DNA of 64,000 nt from Phymorhynchus buccinoides (GCA_017654935.2 CM065704.1:23782856-23846855); one strand, 5' to 3'. Counted from the stretch's first letter, positions 1 to 14,473 are shown. Notes: a model not told the origin generated them from the sequence alone. Numbers and translations: made by a program.

Positions 1-157
1 GTTTGTTTTGCTTCGATTTTGGAATCCACATTATAACCAAACTAATAGTTTATGCAACTTTTCAATAATTCAGAAGCAATTTTGATAAACTTAAAAATAA
101 TAACTTAAAGGAACAAAAACAATACTTTAATTTATTATTTTATAATTCTCTGATTAC

Positions 158-780
158 CTGCCCACTGTCGCCACAAGACATCAACCTTTCTCCACTGCAC
201 GGCGGATGAACACAGAAGTCCTCATCACTCCCGTCAAAACAATCCGCGTGGTAATCACACACCAGAGTGAAGGGCAGGCGCTCTCCTTCCGTGGAGCACA
301 GAAAGTACAGAGAGTCTGACGTGTTTGGGGCCGAGCACCACGATGACGTCAGAGCTGTCATTGCGTCACCGAGGATGTGAAAATTGACGTCACTTTTACC
401 CCAGCATTCACTCCGTGTGTCACAAGCCAGGAACTCTGGCACCCAGTGGTTACCAGGGCAACGGATGAAGTGATCAGGGTAGGTATGGTTGGAGCCAGAA
501 ATGTCAACCAGGGTGATTGGCTCCGGTCCTTTCAGTTGTTGCTGACGGTGCTGCGCTTTGACCATTGGCGTGATTGGCTTTGGTCCTTTGGTTTCCTGCG
601 GAAGGTGCTGCCCTTTCTCTGGCTGGTCATGGCCAGGGCTGGAGGGCATCTCGCACAGATAATAGAACAGCTTGGGGCTGCACGAGTCCTCTGGCACGTG
701 CACACTGCGTCTGTCTTTGTGGGTCATGGCCCCGCAATAAGGGGGAGGGATGATTCTGACATCTGTCAGTTTATATGCGT
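158..780 (-). CDS. GRL101-like receptor exon (CTLD end + LDLa), second copy
   Basis: This is the counterpart of the gene A exon at 23424-24046, with the same acceptor (TTATAG before ACGCAT) and the same donor (CAG/GTAATC). It encodes the last half of a C-type lectin domain (CGAM, then DSC...YLCEM), a Pro/Gln-rich linker, and an LDLa module ending in DCFDGSDEDFC, whose acidic residues are the usual calcium ligands. About four residues differ from the other copy, including Ser for Ala before CGDSG. The LRR/7TM exon that should follow lies off the left edge. It is probably the other allele of gene A rather than a separate gene. Confidence 0.75.
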
Positions 781-814
781 CTATAAGAGAAACCAGTCCG
801 AGCCAAGCAAGCAA

Positions 815-1281
<467 letters not shown>

Positions 1282-1639
1282 TGATAGCCTTTCCACGTTC
1301 ATGTGCACTTAAGCATTAAATGCTGTGGTCCATCATTCAATGTCATAACATAGATCCTAAGCAGTGTGACTGTGTGAGTGTGTTTGATGGCTTTCTACAT
1401 TAACGCACCTTTAAGCTTGCAATTGTGTACTTCATTGAAAATGTATGAATCATCCCCTATTGTTTAATGGTACACATTCCGTAATTGTGATAAAGTGTAT
1501 AACACAAGCAACCACGGACAGTCGTGCATGCTTTTCGTGTGTTTTTTGTCTGTTGTCCGTCACCATAGGTGATCGGACTTTGCGATGGGCTGGTTTGTAT
1601 TTTTGTTTGTTTGTTGTTGTTTTTTTGTTGTTTTGTTTT

Positions 1640-2770
1640 TTAGTTTTTTCTGTCTGTCCCAAGGATATCTCCCGAACCGCTTGACCAAATCGCGTCAAAT
1701 TGTGTGTGCTGGTGTGTCACCATGAGAGGAAGGCATCCGCGCAAACCTTTTTGCCGTCGTGACCTTGACCTTGGCGTACGACCTTGAAAACCGAAAATAT
1801 TTAAGGGGCCATAACTCCCACACCGTTGGTGTTAGAGTCTTCAAATTTGGCATGTAGGTACTTTGGCTTATGCCCGTTCTGATGGTGGCATACCGATCAA
1901 GGTCAACGTCACGGTCCGAGAGATCGGTAGGCCTTGAAAGTGGTAGGGGTCTACAAATTGGGTTTTAAGCCATATTTTCCACATTTGTACTTGACAGAAG
2001 CGCTTCAGATTGTGTGTGGTACTGTATACCCTAGAGAAGAAAACATCCGAGCATAAATTATCACCATGCTGATCTTGACCTTGAAGTGTGACCTTGAAAA
2101 CTGAAATTTCCTTCTTTGCGCTATATGTTTCTTCTTTCTCTCTGTCCCAAGGATATCTTCTGAACGGGTTGGCACAATCGCTTCAAATTTTGTGTGAGGT
2201 GTGCCACCTTAATAGGAAGAGACATGAATAATCAAGGTCAAGGTCAAGGTCATGACCTTGACGTACGACCTTGAAAACCGAAAATCTTTAAGGGGCCATA
2301 ACTTCCACACCGTTGGTCTTAGAGTCTTCAAATGTGGCATGGAGGTACTTTGGCTTATGCCCTTTCTGATGATGGCATACCGATCAAGGTCAAGGTCACG
2401 GTCCGGGAGATCGATAGGCCTTGAAAGTGGTAGGGGTCTACAAACTGGGTTTTAAGCTTTATTTTCCACATTTGTACTTGACAGAAGCGCTTCAGATTGT
2501 GTGTGGTACTGTATAACCTAGAGTAGAAAACATCCGAGCATAAATTATCGCCATGCTGACCTTGACCTTGAAGTTTGACCTTGAAAACCGAAATTTCCTT
2601 TCTTTGCGCTATATATTTCTTCTTCAAGCTGTATCTCGTGAACTAGAAGACAGAATCCTGTAGAATCTTCCACATTTTGTGTCAGGATGTGACACTCTAC
2701 GGGGTGTCGCAAGTGCGTGGCATTGCTGGTGACGGACATGTTTGCCGCTCGGCGACGCCCTTGTTTATTC
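1640..2770. repeat. TGACCTTG-rich dispersed repeat, copy 1
   Basis: This block starts with a T/G-rich tract and a CTGTCTGTCCCAAGGATATC-like segment and ends near CGGCGACGCCCTTGTTT. It contains at least a dozen copies of AAGGTCA / TGACCTT in both orientations, for example around 1759, 2072-2100, 2232-2278, 2382 and 2559-2590. Two internal subrepeats of about 480 bp are visible, because the CACACCGTTGG...TCTTCAAAT...CTTTGGCTTATGCCC segment occurs twice. No protein is encoded. Related copies lie at 24900-26040 and, more diverged, at 49190-49975, so it is a dispersed, probably transposon-derived family. Confidence 0.8.
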
Positions 2771-3477
2771 CTGTGGTTGTTGTTTTGCCTTACTGTATTT
2801 TCCTTTCTTTCATTTTTTTTGTACTGAAATGTCTATGTTTTTATTTTCTCCCGTGAGCTTTACTATGCGTATATAAACAAACTGGAAACATGAAAATAAG
2901 AACCATCAAAATGAGAGAACATTCAAGTAAGAGGAATCCAGTATAGTAGCCATTTTGTTCGTTGCTAATCCAGTTAAATTACTTACAATCCTTAAATTCA
3001 CGATGCTTGGAAAACGTCACTCTTGGGTGGTGGTATATTGCCTGGTCTTCCCATTGAAACATACCTCTATATCTGAAAAGTATAACCAAAGACAGTAACC
3101 ATTTCACCGCCAAAGTCACATTTTAGCACCACAGTCATTTAACACCTATGTCACTAAAAGGCATCAAATTGGGGTCTATTATCTAAAGATCCTATTGTCT
3201 TAGTTTTGGGAAGTAAGGATAGAACTTATTTTACATATATGTCACAGAAGAATCCCCAATACTGCAGATGGATTTTGTTCTCTACCCTTGTAAACTTAAT
3301 GGACATTTTGGGCTAAAGTATGGCTGGCGGTGAAAGGGCTACGAGTATCCCAAAACACTCTGTCTCTGTCTGTGTGTGCTTGCAAGCATACCTGCGCGAG
3401 TATGGTAAGGTGGGGGAAAACGCCCCCCTCCCACCCCCCACCCCCTAAGCAAGAAATCCTTTATTGCTCTTCTCTTT

Positions 3478-6370
3478 AAACCTACAGACATGTTGTATTC
3501 AATGTAAACGATAGAGGCCCAGGCACTCTACAACACATCCTAACCTACAGACATGTTGTATTCAATGTAAACGACAGAGGCCCAGCCACTTTACATGTTG
3601 TATTCAATGTAAACGATAGAGGCCCAGGCACTCTACAACATATCCTAACCTACAGACATGTTGTATTAAATGTAAACGATAGAGGCCCAGCCACACTACA
3701 ACACATCCTAACCTACAGACATGTTGTATTCAATGTAAACGATAGAGGTCCAGGCACTCTACAACACATCCTAACCTACAGACATGTTGTATTCAATGTA
3801 AACGATAGAGGCCCAGGCACTCTACAACACATCCTAACCTACAGACATGTTGTATTCAATGTAAACGACAGAGGCCCAGACATGTTGTATTCAATGCGAT
3901 AGAGGCCCAGGCACTCTACAACATATCCTAACCTACAGACATGTTGTATTCAATGTAAACGATAGAGGCCAGGCACTCTACAACACATTCCTAACCTACA
4001 GACATGTTGTATTCAATGTAAACGATAGAGGCCCAGGCACTCTACAACACATCCTAGCCTACAGACATGTTGTATTCAATGTAAACGATAGAGGCCCAGG
4101 CACTCTACAACACATCCTAGCCTACAGACATGTTGTATTCAATGTAATCGATAGAGGCCCAGGCACTCTACAACATATCCTAACCTACAGACATTTTGTA
4201 TTCAATGTAAACGATAGAGGCCCAGCCACACTACAACACATCCTAACCTACAGACATGTTGTATTCAATGTAAGCGATAGAGGCCCAGGCACTCTACAAC
4301 ACATCCTAACCTACAGACATGTTGTATTCAATGTAAACGATAGAGGCCCAGGCACTCTACAACACATCCTAACCTACAGACATGTTGTATTCAATGTAAA
4401 CGATAGAGGCCCAGGCACTCTACAACACATCCTAACCTACAGACATGTTGTATTCAATGTAAACGATAGAGGCCCAGGCACTCTACAACACATCCTAACC
4501 TACAGACATGTTGTATTCAATGTAAACGATAGAGGCCCAGGCACTCTACAACACATCCTAACCTACAGACATGTTGTATTCAATGTAAACGATAGAGGCC
4601 CAGGCACTCTACAACACATCCTAACCTACAGACATGTTGTATTCAATGTAATCGATAGAGGCCCAGGCACTCTACAACACATCCTAACCTACAGACATGT
4701 TGTATTCAATGTAAACGACAGAGGCCCAGGCACTCTACAACACATCCTAACCTACAGACATGTTGTATTCAATGTAAACGATAGAGGCCCAGGCACTCTA
4801 CAACACATCCTAACCTACAGACATGTTGTATTCAATGTAAACGACAGAGGCCCAGGCACTCTACAACACATCCTAACCTACAGACATGTTGTATTAAATG
4901 TAAACGACAGAGGCCCAGCCACACTACAACACATCCTAACCTACAGACATGTTGTATTCAATGTAAACGATAGAGGCCCAGGCACTCTACAACACATCCT
5001 AACCTACAGACATGTTGTATTCAATGTAAACGATAGAGGCCCAGGCACTCTACAACACATCCTAACCTACAGACATGTTGTATTCAATGTAAACGATAGA
5101 GGCCCAGGCACTCTACAACACATCCTAACCTACAGACATGTTGTATTCAATGTAAACGATAGAGGCCCAGGCACTCTACAACATATCCTAACCTACAGAC
5201 ATGTTGTATTCAATGTAAACGATAGAGGCCCAGGCACTCTACAACATATCCTAACCTACAGACATGTTGTATTCAATGTAAACGATAGAGGCCCAGGCAC
5301 TCTACAACACATTCTAACCTACAGACATGTTGTATTCAATGTAAACGATAGAGGCCCAGGCACTCTACAACACATTCTAACCTACAGACATGTTGTATTC
5401 AATGTAAGCGATAGAGGCCCAGGCACTCTACAACACATCCTAACCTACAGACATGTTGTATTCAATGTAAACGATAGAGGCCCAGGCACTCTACAACACA
5501 TCCTAACCTACAGACATGTTGTATGCAATGTAAACGACAGAGGCCCAGGCACTCTACAACATATCCTAACCTACAGACATGTTGTATTCAATGTAAACGA
5601 CAGAGGCCCAGGCACTCTACAACATATCCTAACCTACAGACATGTTGTATTCAATGTAAACGATAGAGGTCCAGGCACTCTACAACACATCCTAACCTAC
5701 AGTCATGTTGTATTCAATGTAAACGATAGAGGCCCAGGCACTCTACAACATATCCTAACCTACAGACATTTTGTATTCAATGTAAACGATAGAGGCCCTA
5801 GCCACATCCCAACCTACAACATGTTGCACTATTCAATGTAAACCTCCCTCAACCTACAGACATGTTGTATTCAATGTAAACGATAGAGGCCCAGGCACTC
5901 TACAACATATCCTAACCTACAGACATGTTGTATTCAATGTAAACGATAGAGGCCCAGCCACACTACAACATTAATCCTAACCTACAGACATGTTGTATTC
6001 AATGTAAACGATAGAGGCCCAGGCACTCTACAACATATCCTAACCTACAGACATGTTGTATTCAATGTTAAACGATAGAGGCCCAGCCACACTTCAACAT
6101 ATCCTAACCTACAGACATGTTGTATTCAACGATAGAGGCCCAGGCACTCTACAAACATATCCGAACCTACAGACATGTTGTATTCAATGTAAACGATAGA
6201 GGCCCAGGCACTCTACAACATTTATCCTAACCTACAGACATGTTGTATTCAATGTAAACGATAGAGGCCCAGGCACTCTACAACATATCCTAACCTACAG
6301 ACATGTTGTATTCAATGTAAACGATAGGGGCCCAGCCACACTACAACACATCCTAACCAACAGACATGTT
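3478..6370 (+). repeat. 63-bp satellite array, clean part, copy 1
   Basis: About 45 tandem monomers of 63 bp, each containing ACATGTTGTATTCAATGTAA and GAGGCCCAGGCACTCTACAA. Most monomers differ by zero to three bases (CACATCC versus CATATCC, GATAGAGG versus GACAGAGG), with occasional shortened units. 63 bp is 21 codons and one forward frame (ThrTyrArgHisValVal...) has no stop, but it lacks an in-frame ATG. The array corresponds to 26745-29640 and is intronic in gene A orientation. Confidence 0.97.
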
Positions 6371-8490
6371 GTATTTCAAATGAAAAACGATACAACATCG
6401 GATTAGAGGGGCCCCAAAGGCCCTTCTTACACACATAGTATCCTAAAACCGTAAACCCCGGGGAACTGTTGCATTCCAAATAATAACAACGATTGTTAGA
6501 GGCCCAAGGGCCAACCATTCTTAACAAAAACATATCATAAACCACCCTACAGGACCATTGTTGTATTTTTCCCCCCCCCCCCCCCCCCCAAATTGTAAAA
6601 CCCTCTCGGGAACCAAGGAAAAGCCCAGGCCAACTTTTACAACCAAAAAAACATTTTCCTAAACCTACAAGACATGTTGTAGTCAATGTTAAAAAACGGG
6701 GGATAGAGGGGGGCCCAGGGGCCCCCCACTCTTTCAACTATCCCTAAACCTCCACCCAGGGGACATGTGTATTCGATGTAAAAACAGATAAGAGGGGCCC
6801 CCAAGGGCAACCTCTACCAAACATATCATAACAAACCTCTACCTCATGTTTTTGTATTTCAATGTTAAAACACGAATAGAGGGCCAGGGCACTCTTACAA
6901 CCATAAAAATTCCTAAAAACTACAGGGGACCATGGTTTGATTCAATGTAAAAGGGAATGAGAAGGGGGGGCCAATGGCACCTTCTACAACACATTATTCC
7001 TAACCTACAGGGGGAAACCATGTTGTATTCAAACGTAAACGAATAGAGGTTGCCAGGGCTTAAACTCACCAAAAAAAAACATATTATTCATAACCTACAG
7101 GACATGTCTGTAACTTTCCAAATGTAATCGATTACGGACGGTTCCAGGGCAACCCTCTACCAAAAAAAAGCATATCCTAAACCCTACCACAGACAGTTGT
7201 TTATTTTCCAAAATGGTAAAACGATAGAGGGCCCCAGGGGGCACTCTACAAACCATATCCTAAAAACACCTTTACCAGGGTGGGAACATGGTTTGGGTAT
7301 TCATCAACGGTAAAACGATAGAAGGGAGGGTCCAGGGCAATTCTTTTACAAAAAAACATAATCCCCTTAACCTTTAACAGGACATTGTTTGTAAATTCGG
7401 ATTCGTAAAAAAAAAAAAACAAATGTTCGTAAATCGATAGAGGGGCCCAAGGCCCAAATTCTCTAAAAAACCAAAACTTAAAATTCCTAAACCTACAGGG
7501 GGGGACATGGTTGTATTTCGGATGTAAAAAACGAGTAGACGGGGGGCCCCCAGGGGTGGGCCCACTCTACAACCCCATTTTCCTAACCTTACCAAGGTGG
7601 GGGGGGGGAACATTTGGTATTCAATGTAAAAAAAAAAACGGATAAGGAAGGCCCCAGGCACTCTAAACAAAAACATAAATCCTAAACCTACCCAGGGGGG
7701 GGGAAGGACATGGTTTGTATTACAAATGTTAAAACGATAGAGGGTCCAGAGGGCCACCCCTCTTACAAAAAAAACCATTATTTCCTACAACCTTTACCAG
7801 GACATGGTGTATTCGATTTGGTTGTTTGGTAAAAAGATTTAGGAGGGGGCCCCAAGGCCCACTCTACCACAAAAACATAATCCTAAAAACCTTTACCCAG
7901 GGGGTAAATGTTGTATTTTCAACGAAAAACAGATTTAGGGGGTCCAGGGCATTCTAACCACAAAACCCCCCCCCACCCAAATATTTCCGTACTTTACTCA
8001 GGAAACATCATGGTTGTATTCGATGTTGGTTAAAAAACCGATAGAGGGGCCCAAGGGGGCACCTTCTAAACCAAAAACATATTCCCCCTAAACCATAACA
8101 GACACTTGTTTGTTTTTGTATCGAGTGGGTTTGGTAAAAAAAACGGATAGGAGGGGCCCCAGAGGGGCAACATCTTACAAAACATCCTAAAAAACCTTCC
8201 TAAACCAGAGGGGGGGTGGGGGGAACATTTTTTGTTATTTCACACACCCCGTCAACAAACGATAGGAAAGGTTCCCAGGCAAATTTTCTAAAAAAAACAT
8301 TTATCCATAACATAACAAGGAAAATGTGGTAATTCGATGATGTTTGTGTAAAAAAAAACACGACTAGAGGGGCCAAGGGCACACTCTACCAAACAATATC
8401 CTGAACCTATAGGGAACATTGTTGGTAATTCAATGTTAAAAATAACGATAAAGAGGGGCCCAGGCCCACTCTACAAAACATCATCTTCTA
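6371..8490 (+). repeat. 63-bp satellite, heavily corrupted
   Basis: The same monomers remain recognisable but are full of inserted and doubled bases and expanded homopolymers (runs of C, G and A), with spacing that no longer holds at 63 bp. Insertions cluster at homopolymers, which is the signature of unpolished long-read consensus near a contig end rather than biological decay. Reading frames in this stretch have no meaning. Confidence 0.85.
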
Positions 8491-9900
8491 AAAACCATTT
8501 ATATTTGGTGACAAGGGTAAGGAAGAAACAAAAGAAAATCTCTCTTTATTTTTGCTTTCTTTTGTTACGCAAACGGAAAAGGGCCAAATACATGTGCAGA
8601 AAAAGTTAGCCTTTTTTATGACCCCCACCTTCCCCAATTTTATATGTATGTTGTGTTATCCAGTTTATAATTCCATCATTTTTAAGCCTATTGCAGTCTA
8701 ATTTTTCCACTTGCTTTTGCTAGGGGCCGTTGGTGCTGTTCAAAATTTTTTTGGTATGTGGATCAAGGGGGGGGGGGACAGATTGGAAAGAAAATAGGGC
8801 TCTGCCTCTTAACAAATTCTTTTTTTTTCCTTGTAAAAAATTTTAAAAACTATTTACAAAATTATTTTAAAGTTTTCAGTCCTTAGTTACGGGTTTGTAT
8901 GGGTTTTCCTGTTCATCGCGTTTCTATGTTCTCTTCTCTCTCCTCTCCTCTCTCTCTACTATCTCTCCTTCTCTCCCCTCTCTCTTCTCTCCTTCTTTCT
9001 CTCTCTCCCTCCTCCTCCCTCTCTTATTTCTTTTTCTTGTTTGCAATAAAAATAGGTTGCTTTTGACATTTGGTTTTAATATAATTTGGAAAATACCACA
9101 ATGGACTGGGCGGAGGGGCAGTCTAGGGTAGCAAATTATGGGGAATGAAAATCCACTTTGTTTGGTTTATTATTTTTGCTGTATTTACAAAAAGTTTATG
9201 TACTTTTTTTCCCGCTTCGGCTTTGATTATTTAGTTAATTTTCACAAAAATCCCAATACGGGGGTTTCCCCTGGCCATGAAAGATGTATTGTCAACTGGG
9301 CAAATTAAAACCCATTTGGTTCAAGTGCAAGTCTGTTCAAGTCTGAGTTATCTACGCTCTTTCTCATTTTCCAAAAAAATTGTTATTGGCCCATGCTTGT
9401 GTCCTTCTCTTGTTCTTTATAAAAATTCTATTTGTCTCTGTGGTGTTTGTGGTCTGCCTGTCTTTGTCTTCTACGTTCCCTCCTAATAAAAAAAAAAAAA
9501 ATTATCCTAATTGGGCACACTGGTTTTCGGTACTTCCTTTTTATCCCTAATACTTTCAAAGGTCTATTATCATCATTTTGAACAGGCGGTTTTTTTCTTT
9601 CTTCTGTCGTGGTCTAAGTTTCTGTTCTCTCTGCTGATGTCTCTTCTGTACTCTCTCCTTCTCTCTCCCTCTCCTTCTTTTCTTCCCTTCTTCCTTCCCT
9701 CTCTCTCCTCTCTCCTCTTCACTTCTCCACCCCCCTTTTCTCCCCAACACTCTTCCTCTATCTAAACCGCCCCCCCCACCATGGGGGGGAACCCATTGGG
9801 GACTAAGGACTATTCATTTTAAAACACCATTTCAGTGGTTCAGTGTCTCACAGCGTTACTTTCTCTCTCTCTTCATGAAAAAAAAAATGCTTTGTGGCAA
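8491..9900 (+). other. Corrupted copy of 30900-31900
   Basis: Landmarks appear in the same order as at 30900-31900: a TACATGTGCAGAAAAAGTTAGCC-like segment near 8590 (clean at 30957), a TTTTCAG-then-CT-rich tract near 8875-9030 (clean at 31150-31290), and an ATGAAGATTGTATTGTCAA-like segment near 9277 (clean at 31453). Insertions are frequent. No gene is supported. Confidence 0.7.
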
Positions 9901-11200
9901 AAGGAAACACAAACCTACATTATAACAGATTACAAGACTTATTCTGGGGGATGATTGTAGTAATGTCTTCAGGTTCTCCCCTATCCCAACGCGCTGGTAT
10001 CTTAGGCGTTACGTATGACAGGATGACAGATGTATTGGATGGTGCAGTGGGCTTGTAGACTGGATTCCTACCCACGCGCTACCTGCGTATCTAGCGGGGG
10101 ACCAGTATTACCCTACAGATTAAACAGATAGTAGAGGATGGTTCTTTTTCTTGCAAGGTAGGACTTTAGGGTTCGCCCCTAACACCCCGCGCTGGTATCT
10201 GGGGACAGTATACAGAGTACAGATATTAGGATGGTGGCATCTGTAGGCATTTAGCGTCCCTAGCCACCGCACCGCTGCGTGAATCTGGGGGGGGACCAGA
10301 CTATAAACAGGATGCCAAGATATTTGGGATGGTGGCCAGTGGGCTTGAGGGTCCCCTTTACACACGGCGACACTTAAAGCGCTCTCTGGCGTATAATCCT
10401 GGGGACCAGCATCTAACAGATACAGATTATTGGATGGTTGCAAGTGGGCTCTTTAGGGTGTCCCTACCCACGCCGCTGCGTATCTTGGGACCCAGGTTAT
10501 ACAAGATACAGGGATTATTGGATAATGCAATGTGCGGCTTTTAGGTTTTCCCTACCAACGCCGACGCTCTCTTTGCCGTATCTGTGGACCAGGCATTTTT
10601 TTACAGGATTAAGGTATTGGATGGTGCAGGTTTAGGGCTTTAGGGTCCCCCTAAACCACGCTGCTGGCGGTTGGTAATCGTGTGGACAAGGCAATAAGCA
10701 TACAGATAGATAATTGGGTGGTTTTTGCAAGGTGGGAGCTTGAGGTCCCTACCAAAACGGCGGCTGGCGTAATCTGGGGGAACCCAGTATGACAGATATT
10801 AGATGTATGGATGGGCCAGTTTGGCTTGTTACGGGTTACCACCACCGCGCCTGGCGTCAAAATCTTCTGGGGGGGGGGGGGAAACACAGGTATATACAGA
10901 TATTGGAGTGAGATGGTTTTGTTGCAGGTGGCTTTACAGGTACCTTACCCCACGCCGATGGCGTAAACTGGGGTACCCAGTGTATACAGAATTTATGGAT
11001 GTTTTCTCTTTTGCCGGTGGGCCTTTAGGTTTCCCTAGCCAACCGCCGCACCTTGCTGTATCTGCGGGACCAGTTATTTACAGATACTTGGGATGTGCAA
11101 GGTCATGTATGGCTTTAGGTTTCCCCCCTACCCACCCAGCCGCTTGCGTATCTTGGGGGAAACATGTACCGCCCCCCATTCCCATCTGTAACTCACCAGT
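9901..11200 (+). repeat. 72-bp minisatellite, heavily corrupted
   Basis: Repeated fragments such as TTGGATGGT, GGGGACCAG and CCCTACC with CGCTGCGTATCT recur every 70-90 bases with many indels. It is the damaged counterpart of the clean 72-bp array at 31985-33235. Confidence 0.75.
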
Positions 11201-12637
11201 CACCCCCACCCGGGCCACCCCCTTCACCCGACACATAACATACTAGCGAATGCATCGACGCCCTGAACATGATAGGAGACAATAAAGGACTTTGCGGTAA
11301 AATGCAACAGAGCCAGGCCTACGTATGGAACCTAGAGTGGATTCTGTCGATCGGGAAAGACCTTCCAATGAGAAAGGGAGCTGGCAGAATCTGGAGTAGG
11401 ATATGACGTGGAGTTTGGTTACAAGCCTAGAAGGTAAGCTGACAGAGAGATAGGAACGAATCACCTCATAGAGTGCCTGGTGGTGCAGTTGCGGTCATAG
11501 CGACTTGTGATCTGGAGGCCATGGTTGACAGTTCAGAGGCAGCGTACGCGACTCGCGAACATGTCTAAGGACGTGTGTTAAAGCATCTAGGAGATCAGAA
11601 GAGAACGCGAGCAGATCAATCAGGGAACTTATGTGATATTTACTAGAAGCAGAGCAGTAGTCTGCTGATGTGCGATACTGACGTTCTCGACAGGAAGCCA
11701 CGTGATGGCCAGATTCAAGCTGGATAGCGGGCAATAGCGAATCCTGATGAGAATTTGGAGGACGCCTCTTAGTACTAGGTAGAGCGCCACATTGTCACGC
11801 AGGCTTTCACACTACAGTCACACTATAATAATAATCAATCACATGAATACTGCGTTATATATGGAGCGGTTCTGCACTGGTCGCGTGGAGCGACCACGGA
11901 AGCCTATTTACAGCGCTTGTACAAAAAACATAAATGATCAATAGATGATCATGAATGAGGATAAAACTAAACATACTGCTAGTGTACATAAATGATGAAT
12001 GGTTTTGGACATGTGTTTAGAAAGTTTATGCCGCGACACATGATTTGTTCGATGCGGCACAGTCAGCAAGAAAGGTCATTACAGCTAGTCTGTCGACGTG
12101 GGAGAGTACATGAAGCAGGAGACTTTGGGTAATTAAAGGACGTAACGGTCTGACGCATGCACACTTTACTATGACCTACGAGCTGCTACAGCGAGAGAGT
12201 ATTGGGATTGTGTAGCAGAGGTAGTTACTTGATGGGCAGCACGCTATTGAGGGTCCGACTGTACGCACGCGAAACCACTGTAGATTGCGCGAGATGACTT
12301 GAGACTGGCGACGTATCTGGGGAAGCCATCGTAATTGACAGATGAGAGCAGAGAGTTAGTATGTAGAGTGATTGAGAGTGAATGTATGCGTAACTCGAAG
12401 AACAATCAATATGCATATACTACTAAATGTTGTACTTGCTGTGGCTTGTGCTTGTTTGCACACCGTGAAATAGATCAATATATGTATTTATGATTGATGC
12501 TGAATGTAGCAAGTTTCATCCTGGTCACGTCGAAGGCGCACACTGTGGATCGAATCATTCTGATTTCTAGTAGCACACTACAAAGTTCTTTTTCTGGATG
12601 AGCACTAACTTAAGTACCCCCAGTTCACCTATATGAT
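11201..12637. other. Contig tail with no recognisable content
   Basis: About 1.4 kb running up to an assembly gap. It has no repeat structure, no credible reading frame and no visible similarity to 33235-34700, which should follow if the duplication continued. It looks compositionally random. I see no feature in it and suspect an erroneous read end. Confidence 0.6.
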
Positions 12638-13137
12638 NNNNNNNNNNNNNNNNNNNNNNNNNNNNNNNNNNNNNNNNNNNNNNNNNNNNNNNNNNNNNNN
12701 NNNNNNNNNNNNNNNNNNNNNNNNNNNNNNNNNNNNNNNNNNNNNNNNNNNNNNNNNNNNNNNNNNNNNNNNNNNNNNNNNNNNNNNNNNNNNNNNNNNN
12801 NNNNNNNNNNNNNNNNNNNNNNNNNNNNNNNNNNNNNNNNNNNNNNNNNNNNNNNNNNNNNNNNNNNNNNNNNNNNNNNNNNNNNNNNNNNNNNNNNNNN
12901 NNNNNNNNNNNNNNNNNNNNNNNNNNNNNNNNNNNNNNNNNNNNNNNNNNNNNNNNNNNNNNNNNNNNNNNNNNNNNNNNNNNNNNNNNNNNNNNNNNNN
13001 NNNNNNNNNNNNNNNNNNNNNNNNNNNNNNNNNNNNNNNNNNNNNNNNNNNNNNNNNNNNNNNNNNNNNNNNNNNNNNNNNNNNNNNNNNNNNNNNNNNN
13101 NNNNNNNNNNNNNNNNNNNNNNNNNNNNNNNNNNNNN
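12638..13137. other. Assembly gap (500 N)
   Basis: Exactly 500 unknown bases, the same size as the second gap, so this is a scaffolder's default spacer and not a measured distance. Confidence 0.99.
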
Positions 13138-14376
13138 ACGTTATTTATTCGGGGGAAATCCCATTGTTCATTTCCATGGCTCACTTTTGCAATACTTTCC
13201 ACCCACACAAGATCAATGCATGCTAGACCACACCAATCATTATTACACTCATAAAATAAAAATAAATGCTGAACCTACGGAACTCTTGTCCCAAATACAG
13301 GCACGCACGAGGCGCGCCATGCGCACGCACACTGACTCACACACCTCAGGCCGCAGATCCAAGGTAGGACACGGAGCGGGGTGGATACCTGGATTCCGTT
13401 ATAGTGCCCCCCCCCCCCCCACCAAATCGCCCCAACTACAAAAATAGAGAGACGGAGAGGGACACAAGTGATTAAGAAAGAAGTCATTATTACCTGAGTT
13501 CATTGTTCGTATAGGTACCATTTAAAGGTTGGGGTTTGTTGCACTTTATTGGCTTAAAAAAGCTTCAGCCCCAGGGGGCGTTTGTACCCCTTTTACCCCC
13601 AAGACCCCCCCCCCCCCCACAACAACACCCACCCCCCCCCCCCCCACCCCCCCTCTCCCCCTCCCCCCCCCCGCCCCCCCCTGCCCCCGCCCCCCCCCCG
13701 TCCCCCCCTACCCCCCCCCCCCCCCCCCCGCCCAACCAGGGGTCATTGCCCCTGTACCCCCACTTGGACAACCCGCCCTTGCTTGTAACCAACCTAACCC
13801 CCTGTAACCCCCCATAGGGAACCCCCCACCCACAAACCCACCCCCAACCTAACCCCCCCACCCACCAACCAACCCCCCCAGACACCGTCCCTTCCCCACC
13901 CTGCACTCCGACCCCCCACCCGACCCCCCCACCCCCCCCCCCCCCCAAGCCATCGCTTCTTATCTATACCATCCCCGATCCCCGGTCCCGGCGGTTCATG
14001 TGTGCGCACGCATTTATACAACACGTAAGTCTGTGCACCTACGCACACACCACAGGCTCTCTCTCTCTCCTCTCATCTCTCTTCTCTCTCTCCTCATCCT
14101 CTCATCTCTCTCTCTCTCTCTACTATCCTCATCTGTCTACATCTCTCTCTCTCGTCTCCTCTCTCTCTTCCTCTCCTCTCTCTCTCTCTTCTCTCTCTCA
14201 TACTAATTAATTTGCGGACCTGTGTTTTAGTTCTGGTGCCTGTTTCGCTTCTGTAGCCTATGGCCTTTTTTTTCTTTCTATGATTGGAATGTATAAGTGT
14301 TTTGCCCCCCCCCCCCCCCCCCCCCCCCGCCTCTGAAAGGAGCTGTTGGTCTTATTCAGCAAACTTCTATTTTCCG

Positions 14377-14473
<97 letters not shown>

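Noticed and set aside
3478..6370. CRISPR-like array
   Set aside because: Units are contiguous 63-bp monomers with no unique spacers, in an animal intron. It is a satellite.
6312..12416. Several frames of 60-150 codons
   Set aside because: They lie in sequence with visible homopolymer errors or a contig tail; frames are not meaningful.
13529..13960. Proline-rich or glycine-rich proteins
   Set aside because: Low-complexity poly(C) sequence read in several frames on both strands.
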